DNA of 5,432 nt, from NCBI GenBank assembly GCA_002304785.1, contig DBMG01000002.1:1-5432 (forward strand), in the 5' to 3' direction. The notes beneath the pieces are model-generated. The model was not told the origin of the DNA, made no database searches, and was given only the letters and a program-made list of their open reading frames with translations. This document shows, in pieces, positions 1 through 5,295 of this stretch. Both the position numbers and the translations under genes were made by a program. Each line of letters begins with the position of its first letter. Position 1 is the first letter of the stretch. This stretch comes from Candidatus Accumulibacter sp. UBA704. Its GTDB lineage: Bacteria; Pseudomonadota; Gammaproteobacteria; Burkholderiales; Rhodocyclaceae.

Positions 1-417
1 TGGCCGCGCTTCGAGCGCAACCGCGTCGAGCAGTTCGAGGCGCGCTTCACGATGGTCGAGATTCCCGAATCGCCGTCGCTCTTCTTTGCCGACATGGCCG
101 GCAGCCGCATGCCGATCGTCGTCTCGCACGGCGAGGGCCGGGCCGACTTCGACTCGGCCGCGCAGCAGGCGAAGGCGCTGGTCGCCATGCGCTACCTGGA
201 CAACGCCGGCAACCCCACGGAAATCTACCCCTACAACCCCAACGGCTCGCCGGCCGGCATCACCGGGGTGACCACGGCGGACGGCCGCTTCACCATCATG
301 ATGCCGCACCCGGAACGCGTCTTCCGCACCGTGCAGATGTCCTGGCACCCGGAAACTCTCGGCGAGGATTCGCCGTGGATGCGCATGTTCCGCAATGCGC
401 GCAAGTGGGTGGGGTAG
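1..417 (+). CDS. purL: Phosphoribosylformylglycinamidine synthase, C-terminal end (5' part outside window)
   Basis: This is the last 138 residues of FGAM synthase, the cytoplasmic purine-biosynthesis enzyme that converts FGAR, glutamine and ATP to FGAM, glutamate, ADP and phosphate. The reading frame is open from base 1 and ends at TAG 415-417. The segment is the end of the glutaminase (class I amidotransferase) domain of the long single-chain PurL. Visible hallmarks are SPSLFF, the VSHGEGR loop, the NPNGSP loop and MMPHPERVFRT. The His and Glu of HPE (window residues 103 and 105) are the last two members of the Cys-His-Glu triad; the catalytic Cys lies upstream of the window. The ending SPWMRMFRNARKWVG closely matches the E. 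coli PurL C-terminus as I remember it. No frameshift or truncation is visible. An intrinsic terminator follows, so this housekeeping gene is transcriptionally separate from the hydrogenase operon. Confidence 0.97.
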   Translation, partial: WPRFERNRVEQFEARFTMVEIPESPSLFFADMAGSRMPIVVSHGEGRADFDSAAQQAKALVAMRYLDNAGNPTEIYPYNPNGSPAGITGVTTADGRFTIMMPHPERVFRTVQMSWHPETLGEDSPWMRMFRNARKWVG

Positions 418-458
418 TCGGAAAACGAAGCGCGAATGCGCGAAACGGGATAAAACGC

Positions 459-489
459 GAACGGGCGCTACGGCGCCCGTTCTTTTTTT
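459..489 (+). terminator. Intrinsic terminator of purL
   Basis: A perfect 10-bp stem, GAACGGGCGC (459-468) with GCGCCCGTTC (473-482), is closed by a TACG tetraloop and followed by seven T residues (483-489). The C(UACG)G loop is a member of the very stable UNCG tetraloop class. It lies 42 bases after the purL stop codon, as expected for rho-independent termination. Confidence 0.93.
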
Positions 490-512
490 GTTTCGTCGCT
501 TGTGCCGGTCGG

Positions 513-544
513 TTTCCGGCGCGAGGAATGCGGTGCGTTATACT
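513..544 (+). promoter_or_regulatory. Candidate sigma70-type promoter for the small exported protein gene
   Basis: TATACT at 539-544 matches the -10 consensus in five of six positions, and lies between the purL terminator and the start at 606. The only -35-like hexamer nearby, TTTCCG at 513-518, is weak and has a 20-base spacer, longer than usual. A promoter is needed somewhere here because the terminator ends upstream transcription. The exact position is a guess from one good hexamer. Confidence 0.35.
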
Positions 545-605
545 CAAAGCGGGAGCGCGGCTGCAATGGCTAATTCTGTTTCGCGAGAGAAGGGTGGATA
601 TCTTG

Positions 606-959
606 ATGTGGAAAAACGGCTCTAACTGGGTGGCGGCGATATTTCTGTGTGCCTGTGCAGCCTCCGGGCAGGCCGCGGCGCAGGTGAGGATGCTCGGTTT
701 TGACGACAATTCATGCCAGGCCTGGACAAAATCGAAAGAGGATCCGGATGTGCGCAGGGAGTACGTTTCCTGGGCGCGCGGCTTCCTGAGCGGCCACAAC
801 TACGCCAGTCAGAAACAGCAGGTTTCGGATGTTTCGCGCAGCACCGTTGAGTTGTATATCGAGCGCTTTTGCCGGGACAAGCCGACAGCCCCATTCACTG
901 AAGCCGTCTATCGCATGAGTGATCAGTACTCGGGTCGCAGCACGCCGATTACCAAATAG
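606..959 (+). CDS. Small exported protein of unknown function (117 aa)
   Basis: I do not recognise this gene with certainty. The ATG at 606 is preceded by a purine-rich GAAGGGTGG (588-596) at good spacing, and it places a signal peptide at the very N-terminus. This favours it over the longer upstream in-frame start at 375, which would overlap purL and the terminator. Residues 1-25 show Lys3, a hydrophobic core (about 8-19) and an Ala-Ala-Ala site before Gln26, so export by Sec and signal peptidase I is likely. Cys17 in LCAC could be an atypical lipobox, a less likely alternative. The mature part of about 92 residues has two cysteines (C37, C89) that could form a disulfide, and a motif-like stretch YVSWARGFLSGHNY followed later by RFCRDKP. 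The pattern (Tyr/Gly helix, then Cys-x2-x-Pro near the end) is reminiscent of small periplasmic helical proteins such as the Rap1a/HdeA-like groups, but that is only an impression. It stands alone, with no gene following within 480 bases. Confidence 0.72.
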   Translation: MWKNGSNWVAAIFLCACAASGQAAAQVRMLGFDDNSCQAWTKSKEDPDVRREYVSWARGFLSGHNYASQKQQVSDVSRSTVELYIERFCRDKPTAPFTEAVYRMSDQYSGRSTPITK

Positions 960-1008
960 ACTCTGTTCCCGTTCGAGGTTTCGTGAAGTTGTCGTTTCGG
1001 CGCGATGC

Positions 1009-1057
1009 GTACCGGAGCGTCCGTTTGCGTGGCCATGGATGGCTGCTCCTCCGGTAC
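1009..1057. repeat. 9-bp inverted repeat with nested palindrome
   Basis: GTACCGGAG (1009-1017) is the exact reverse complement of CTCCGGTAC (1049-1057). Between them lies a smaller dyad, GCCAT-GG-ATGGC (1032-1043). As RNA this could fold into a long hairpin with an internal bulge. It starts 50 bases after the small exported protein gene but has no T-run, so it is not a standard terminator. It could be the 3' end structure of that transcript. Confidence 0.5.
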
Positions 1058-1105
1058 CGCGCCGTATCGTTGAACGCCTTTATCGACAGTCCATCGTTGC
1101 CGCTT

Positions 1106-1127
1106 CGCTTGCGGATTTCCGCAGGCG
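1106..1127. repeat. Short stem-loop CGCTTGCGG-ATTT-CCGCAGGCG
   Basis: A 9-bp stem containing one G-T pair (1106-1114 with 1119-1127) encloses the four-base loop ATTT. No T-run follows, so it is not a typical intrinsic terminator. It might slow or end the upstream transcript, or have no role. Confidence 0.4.
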
Positions 1128-1232
1128 CTTGTTCGTGGACGAGATGTCGCGGCGGGTGACTTTTTTGGCGTTGCGCGCCGATTCGCTGAAGAAGGCGACA
1201 CGTTCGCACCAGGATGGCCGATGTGGACGAAG

Positions 1233-1255
1233 CGTTTGTTTTCATTTAACAAACG
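1233..1255. repeat. 8-bp perfect dyad CGTTTGTT-N7-AACAAACG (possible operator)
   Basis: The half sites at 1233-1240 and 1248-1255 are perfect reverse complements separated by TTCATTT. The centre-to-centre distance of 15 bases is compatible with a dimeric regulator binding one DNA face, although I cannot assign a regulator family. It sits immediately upstream of the AT-rich island and candidate promoter of the hydrogenase operon, where an activator would be expected. As RNA the same sequence would be a weak hairpin with no immediate T-run, making the terminator reading less likely. Confidence 0.45.
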
Positions 1256-1260
1256 TCACA

Positions 1261-1293
1261 TTAATTTTTAATTTCTTTATGTTGGATTATATT
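1261..1293 (+). promoter_or_regulatory. Candidate promoter of the hydrogenase operon in an AT-rich island
   Basis: A tandem 7-base repeat, TTAATTT twice (1261-1274), is followed by TATATT (1288-1293), which matches the -10 consensus in five of six positions. The hexamer 17 bases upstream (1265-1270, TTTTTA) is a poor -35. The weak -35 next to a dyad upstream would fit an activator-dependent promoter. Transcription from here would give a leader of about 140 bases. This is inferred from composition and position only. Confidence 0.35.
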
Positions 1294-1311
1294 TGATCAT
1301 GTTGCGTTGAG

Positions 1312-1338
1312 AGGCTCGACAGGCTTCGCAGGCGTTAT
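1312..1338 (+). repeat. Three degenerate 9-base direct repeats (AGGC-led)
   Basis: AGGCTCGAC (1312-1320), AGGCTTCGC (1321-1329) and AGGCGTTAT (1330-1338) follow head to tail. Only the first four bases are common to all three, and the third copy is poor. They lie just inside the predicted leader of the hydrogenase operon and may be chance. Confidence 0.25.
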
Positions 1339-1348
1339 GCATTCGGAT

Positions 1349-1358
1349 TGAAATTTCA
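1349..1358. repeat. 10-base perfect palindrome TGAAATTTCA
   Basis: This perfect palindrome lies in the leader, about 85 bases before the first hydrogenase-operon start. Its half-site spacing is two bases too short for an FNR/Anr box. It could be a regulator half-site pair or chance. Confidence 0.3.
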
Positions 1359-1432
1359 GGAAGGATAGGATCGGTAGAGGCGGCGGCGAGGAGCGTTTTA
1401 CGATACGTCGGCTGGCAGAATATTCACGAGTT

Positions 1433-1442
1433 GAGGAGGGGG
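1433..1442 (+). promoter_or_regulatory. Strong ribosome-binding site for the flavoprotein subunit
   Basis: The ten-base all-purine run GAGGAGGGGG ends one base before the ATG at 1444 and contains the core GGAGG (1435-1439). It fixes this ATG as the start and predicts efficient translation of the first operon gene. Confidence 0.8.
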
Positions 1443-1443
1443 C

Positions 1444-3450
1444 ATGAGTCACTGCGTTTATGGGGTTTGGGACGGTGTCGTCTACGACGCGCGGCGGGAT
1501 CCGGGCAAAAAGGACGTGCCAGGCCTGTCGGGCCTGGAAGACATTGCGCCAAGCACGGCGACCAAGGCATTCATTTCCGATCGCGGTTTCCTGGTCCTGG
1601 ATGAGAGCACCTGCCTCGCCGAAGCGTTCGCACAGTATCTGACGCAGGCGGCCAACGAATCGTGCGGCCGATGCACGCCATGCCGCGTCGGCACGCAACG
1701 TCTGCGCGATCTGCTCAAGGGCATTTCCGCCGGAAGCGTAACGCCCGAGGCGCTCGATGAGGCTCAAACACTCGCCTGGCAGGTTGCCCAGACTTCCCTC
1801 TGTGGCATGGGTCAGAACTGTGCGCGCAGCCTGCTCGAGGCGTTGCGCCATTTCCGGACCGAATTCAAGGCCATGACGCCGGCCCAGGCCGTGTTTCAGC
1901 ACAGTTTCGTCTATACCACCGCGCCGTGTATCGAAGCCTGTCCTTCCAAGATCGACGTCCCGCGCTACATCGACGGCGTCAAGGGCGGCAAGTTCGATTT
2001 CGCTCTAGGCGTGGTCCTCGACAAGTATTCCATGGCGGCCACCTGCGGCCGGGTCTGCGTGCGCTTCTGCGAGGATGCCTGCCGGCGTAACGCGGCAGAA
2101 GGGGCCGTCGGCATTCGCATGTTGAAGCGCTACGCCGCGGACCAGGCACTGAAGCAGGGGCGGCTCAAGTTCACGCCCAGCGCCGAGCAGCACGACAAGC
2201 GCGTGGCGGTGATCGGCGCCGGACCGGCCGGAATTACCTGCGCCTACAAGCTCCTGCTTGGCGGCATCCAGGTCGACGTTTTCGACGCCAATCGAGCCGC
2301 CGGCGGCATGGCCTCGGTCGGGATTCCCAGCTACCGCCTGCCCAAGGACGTGCTCAAGGCGGAGAGCGAGGACATCATCCGCCAGCTCGGCGGACACTTC
2401 TACTACGGCAAGATGCTTGGCCGCGACTTCTCGATCGACGACCTGCTGGGCAAGGGCTACGACGCGGTTTTCCTGGCTTACGGCGCGAGCAAGGAGGCGC
2501 AGCTCGGCGTCCAGAACGAAGAACTGGTGCCGCAGGGTTACTCGTCGGGAATCGATTTTCTGCTCAACGTGCACAAGCGCGTCGAATACGGCGAGCCGTT
2601 CGAGTTCGGGGGCGATGTGGTCGTCGTTGGCGGCGGCAACGTCGCGATGGACTGCGTCCGCTCGGCGCGGCGGTTGGGCGCGAAGTCGGTGCATCTGGTG
2701 TATCGCCGGACGCTCAAGGACATGCCGGCTGACCGCGAGGAGGTGCACGCCGCCGAACAGGAAGGGATCATCTTCCATTGCCTGACCAATCCGTCGGAGC
2801 TCGTCATCGAGGACGACCGGTTGATCGGCGTCAAGCTGGTAACCATGCGCCAGACGGGAGTCGACGCGCGCGGCCGGCGCGGCGTCGAACCGGTTCCGGA
2901 TTCCGAATTCTTCATGCCCTGCGACTGGTTGATCGCGGCGATTGGCCAAATGGTGGACGAAAACGTGCTCTCTCCGGACGACGGCATCGAACTCGACCGC
3001 TGGAACTGCGTCAAGGCCGACCCGGATACGCTCGAGACCTCGCGTCCGGGGGTTTTTGCGGGCGGCGATTGCGTGCTCGGCCCCCTGACGCTGGTCAATG
3101 CGCTGGACCACGGCGAGCGGGCGGCGGCGAGCATTCGCGAATACCTGCTGGACGGCCGGATTCACGACAAACCGGCCCTGCGCATGCAGAAATTCCTGGG
3201 CCGCAACAAGCTGCTGGCGAACGAGTGCTTGACCCATCCGCCGATCAACAAGTTACGCGCGAAAGTCCCCGAACTGGAAGCGGAGCAGCGTATTCGCAGC
3301 TTCGACGAGGTCGACGGCGTGATTCCCAAGGCCGCGGCCTATGAAGAGGCCAGCCGATGCCTGCGCTGTTACCGCCTCTACTCGGTGATTACGGAAAAAT
3401 CGCTGCGCAGCAGCCACGCTGCCGTCAAACCATCAACCATTGCAGGGTGA
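1444..3450 (+). CDS. NuoF-type iron-sulfur domain fused to GltD-like FAD/NAD(P) oxidoreductase; probable hydrogenase electron-transfer subunit
   Basis: This 668-residue cytoplasmic protein probably passes electrons between NAD(P)H and the hydrogenase encoded next to it. Residues 38-145 match the C-terminal N3-cluster domain of NuoF/HydB: C74-x2-C77-x2-C80 and C120, with the 40-residue gap typical of that site; C126 is extra. The FMN/NADH-binding fold and most of the SLBB domain of NuoF are absent. Residues 160-240 are the helical iron-sulfur domain of the GltD/DPYD/NfnB type (C162, C166, C201, C205, C209, C213). Next come FAD-binding GAGPAG (258-263), the NAD(P) site GGGNVAMD (396-403) with YRRT (420-423), and the second FAD motif GGD (540-542). 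The paired arginines favour NADPH, but NADH is possible. A C-terminal C639-x2-C642 may complete a cluster. The start is set by a strong ribosome-binding site. hydA follows 6 bases on, implying co-translation. A role as plain glutamate synthase small subunit is unlikely, because no large subunit is adjacent and an NuoF cluster domain is present. Confidence 0.88.
   Translation: MSHCVYGVWDGVVYDARRDPGKKDVPGLSGLEDIAPSTATKAFISDRGFLVLDESTCLAEAFAQYLTQAANESCGRCTPCRVGTQRLRDLLKGISAGSVTPEALDEAQTLAWQVAQTSLCGMGQNCARSLLEALRHFRTEFKAMTPAQAVFQHSFVYTTAPCIEACPSKIDVPRYIDGVKGGKFDFALGVVLDKYSMAATCGRVCVRFCEDACRRNAAEGAVGIRMLKRYAADQALKQGRLKFTPSAEQHDKRVAVIGAGPAGITCAYKLLLGGIQVDVFDANRAAGGMASVGIPSYRLPKDVLKAESEDIIRQLGGHFYYGKMLGRDFSIDDLLGKGYDAVFLAYGASKEAQLGVQNEELVPQGYSSGIDFLLNVHKRVEYGEPFEFGGDVVVVGGGNVAMDCVRSARRLGAKSVHLVYRRTLKDMPADREEVHAAEQEGIIFHCLTNPSELVIEDDRLIGVKLVTMRQTGVDARGRRGVEPVPDSEFFMPCDWLIAAIGQMVDENVLSPDDGIELDRWNCVKADPDTLETSRPGVFAGGDCVLGPLTLVNALDHGERAAASIREYLLDGRIHDKPALRMQKFLGRNKLLANECLTHPPINKLRAKVPELEAEQRIRSFDEVDGVIPKAAAYEEASRCLRCYRLYSVITEKSLRSSHAAVKPSTIAG
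3444..3450 (+). promoter_or_regulatory. Ribosome-binding site of hydA overlapping the upstream stop codon
   Basis: AGGGTGA contains the TGA stop of the flavoprotein gene and lies six bases before the hydA ATG. The overlap of Shine-Dalgarno and stop codon suggests translational coupling, which would keep the two subunits in balance. Confidence 0.7.
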
Positions 3451-3456
3451 TCGACC

Positions 3457-5262
3457 ATGTACGCCACGATCAACGGACAAGACTACGCATTCGAAGCGAA
3501 CGACACCATCCTGGATGTGGCCCGCCGCCATGGCATCCACATTCCGACCCTTTGCGAGCTGAACGACATCGACCACACGCCGGGCACCTGCCGTGTCTGC
3601 GTCGTCGAGGTGCGGCGGCCGGGCGGTGCCGGGCCGGAGTACGTGACCGCCTGCGATACACCGCTCGCTGAGGGCTGGCAGGTCATGACACGGACGCCGG
3701 TCGTGCAGGAGATGCGCCAGTTGCAGATGGAAATGATCATGGCCGATCACCATCAGGATTGCTCCACCTGCCCGCGCAACGGCAACTGCGAGTTGCTGCC
3801 CGTGGCCAATTCGGTGGGCCTGAAGCAGATCCGGTTCCGCTATACGGAGGGCTGGAAGGATCTGCCGCCCGATACGGGCACCCAACCGGTCGTCTATGAC
3901 CGCAGCCGCTGTATCCGCTGCCAGCGCTGCGTGGCCGTGTGCCGTACCGTTCAGGGCGTCGATGCGCTGGAGATGACCGGCTGGGGACGGACAGCTGGCG
4001 TGGCGCTGAAGGGCGGTTCGGTCGACGTGTCTCCCTGCGTGACCTGCGGTCAGTGCGTCATGGTCTGCCCGACGGGAGCGCTGTCCGAACGGGATCAGAC
4101 GCAGGACGTGCTCGACTATCTCGCCGATCCGGAGATCATCACCGTCTTCCAGATGGCCCCGGCCATCCGTGTCGGCTTTGGCGAAGAATTCGGCCTGCCG
4201 GCCGGAACCAACGTCGAGGGGCAGATCATCGCCGCGCTGCGCAATATCGGCGCCGACGTCATTCTGGATACGAACTTCGGCGCCGACGTGGTGATCATGG
4301 AGGAAGGCACGGAATTGCTTGGCAAGCTGGCCGAGAAAAAACGCCCGGTCTTTACGTCCTGTTGCCCGGCGTGGATCAACTTCGCCGAAAAGCATTACCC
4401 GGACGTGCTGCCGCTGCTGTCCTCGACCCGCTCGCCGCAAGCGGTGGTCGGCAAGATCGCCAAGACTTATCTGGCGGAGAAGCGCGGCTTCGATCCCGAG
4501 AAAATGCGCGTGGTCTCGATCATGCCCTGCACTGCCAAGAAGGAAGAAGCCGCCCGGCCGGCGCTGCGCAACAACGGCTATCCGGACGTGGACGTCGTGC
4601 TGACGATGCGCGAGTTTGCGCGCCTGTTGCGCCGCGAGGGCATCGATCTGAAGAATCTGGAGCCTTCTTTCTACGACGACCCGTTGATGAGCGAATACTC
4701 CGGCGCCGGCGCCATCTTCGGCACCACCGGCGGGGTCATGGAAGCGGCGGTGCGTACCATGTACTACGTGCTCAACGGCAGGGAACTGGAGCACATCGAA
4801 GTGTCGCAGCTTCGTGGTTTCGACAACGTGCGCTCGGCTACCGTCGATCTCGGGCGCCAGTATGGCGAGATCAAGGTGGCCATGTGCCACGGCCTCAAGG
4901 GAACACGGCGCCTGGTCGAAGCCGTGCTGGCCGGAAAGGCCGATTTCGATTTCATCGAGATCATGGCCTGCCCCGGCGGTTGCGTCGACGGCGGCGGGAC
5001 GCTGCGTTCCAAGAAGGCCTACATCCCGCATGCCATGCGGCGGCGCGAGACGATCTTCAATATCGACCGCAAGGCCAAGGTGCGTCAGTCGCACAACAAC
5101 ACGCAGGTCAAGAAGCTGTATGCCGAGTTCCTCGGCGCGCCGCATTCCGAGAAGGCGCACCACATGTTGCACACGCACTACGGCCCGCGACCGTGCGGCG
5201 TCGATGCGAATATCCGCGAGGAGTGGAAGGAGTTGCGCGAACAGGAAGGGCGCGGGGAATGA
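3457..5262 (+). CDS. hydA: [FeFe]-hydrogenase catalytic subunit, CpI-like multi-cluster type
   Basis: HydA catalyses reversible reduction of protons to H2; no export signal is seen, so it is cytoplasmic. Its 601 residues resemble clostridial CpI (574 aa) in domain order. An N-terminal [2Fe-2S] ferredoxin domain has C33, C45, C48 and C66. A His-Cys3 [4Fe-4S] site has H98, C102, C105 and C111. A two-cluster ferredoxin domain has C152/C155/C158/C162 and C194/C197/C200/C204. The H-cluster domain carries TSCCPAW (300-306), MPCTAKKEE (356-364) and ACPGGCVDGGG (504-514), giving ligands C303, C358, C505 and C509. By alignment with CpI the proton path is complete: C302, E283, E286 and S322. L1 has Ala where CpI has Gly (TSCCPGW). 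Residues 560-601 are a short tail without the extra C-terminal [2Fe-2S] domain of larger bifurcating HydA proteins. It sits between its probable flavoprotein partner and hydG, consistent with a group A hydrogenase. All active-site residues are present, so it should be functional. Confidence 0.97.
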   Translation: MYATINGQDYAFEANDTILDVARRHGIHIPTLCELNDIDHTPGTCRVCVVEVRRPGGAGPEYVTACDTPLAEGWQVMTRTPVVQEMRQLQMEMIMADHHQDCSTCPRNGNCELLPVANSVGLKQIRFRYTEGWKDLPPDTGTQPVVYDRSRCIRCQRCVAVCRTVQGVDALEMTGWGRTAGVALKGGSVDVSPCVTCGQCVMVCPTGALSERDQTQDVLDYLADPEIITVFQMAPAIRVGFGEEFGLPAGTNVEGQIIAALRNIGADVILDTNFGADVVIMEEGTELLGKLAEKKRPVFTSCCPAWINFAEKHYPDVLPLLSSTRSPQAVVGKIAKTYLAEKRGFDPEKMRVVSIMPCTAKKEEAARPALRNNGYPDVDVVLTMREFARLLRREGIDLKNLEPSFYDDPLMSEYSGAGAIFGTTGGVMEAAVRTMYYVLNGRELEHIEVSQLRGFDNVRSATVDLGRQYGEIKVAMCHGLKGTRRLVEAVLAGKADFDFIEIMACPGGCVDGGGTLRSKKAYIPHAMRRRETIFNIDRKAKVRQSHNNTQVKKLYAEFLGAPHSEKAHHMLHTHYGPRPCGVDANIREEWKELREQEGRGE

Positions 5263-5283
5263 TCGGAAGTTCAAGGCGGCGAC

Positions 5284-5289
5284 AGGGAA
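5284..5289 (+). promoter_or_regulatory. Ribosome-binding site deciding the hydG start
   Basis: AGGGAA ends six bases before the ATG at 5296. No other start codon occurs in this frame between the hydA stop (5260-5262) and 5296, so the start is fixed. Confidence 0.65.
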
Positions 5290-5295
5290 TGGCGC

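Larger units (their letters stand above)
960..1443 (+). other. 484-base intergenic region upstream of the hydrogenase operon
   Basis: I see no convincing gene here on either strand. Open frames exist but lack a ribosome-binding site and recognisable protein content. The first 270 bases have ordinary composition and contain two inverted repeats. From about 1233 the character changes to an 8-bp dyad, then a sharp AT-rich island (only 8 of the 45 bases at 1256-1300 are G or C), then a leader of about 140 bases with short repeats ending in a strong ribosome-binding site. The size and structure suggest a regulated promoter region for the hydrogenase operon; separate elements are listed individually. 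I found no convincing FNR box (TTGAT-N4-ATCAA) and no sigma54 -24/-12 element. Confidence 0.6.

Noticed and set aside
1039..1296. Open frame on the + strand across the intergenic region, about 85 residues from ATG 1039, with a faint look of a helical coding remnant around residues RRIVERLYRQ
   Set aside because: There is no ribosome-binding site, the end runs into the AT-rich island giving an unnatural Phe/Ile-rich tail, and I can name no family with confidence. A translated search against proteins would settle whether it is a gene remnant.
1294..1307. TTGATCATG as a possible FNR/Anr box
   Set aside because: The first half resembles TTGAT, but the second half (TTGCG) does not match ATCAA.
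1348..1359. TTGAAATTTCAG as a possible FNR/Anr box
   Set aside because: The half sites TTGA and TCAG are separated by four bases instead of the six needed, so it is listed only as a palindrome.
1412..1428. TGGCAG-N5 in the leader as a possible sigma54 -24/-12 promoter
   Set aside because: The -24 half is similar, but no GC dinucleotide occurs at the required -12 position, and it lies very close to the start codon.
2005..3237. Antisense open frame of 410 residues inside the flavoprotein gene
   Set aside because: Same reasoning: it is a codon-bias shadow of the real gene on the + strand.
1444..3450. Annotation as glutamate synthase small subunit (gltD)
   Set aside because: The GltD-like part is real, but the NuoF-type cluster domain at the N-terminus and the hydA/hydG neighbours point to hydrogenase electron transfer. 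No gltB is adjacent.
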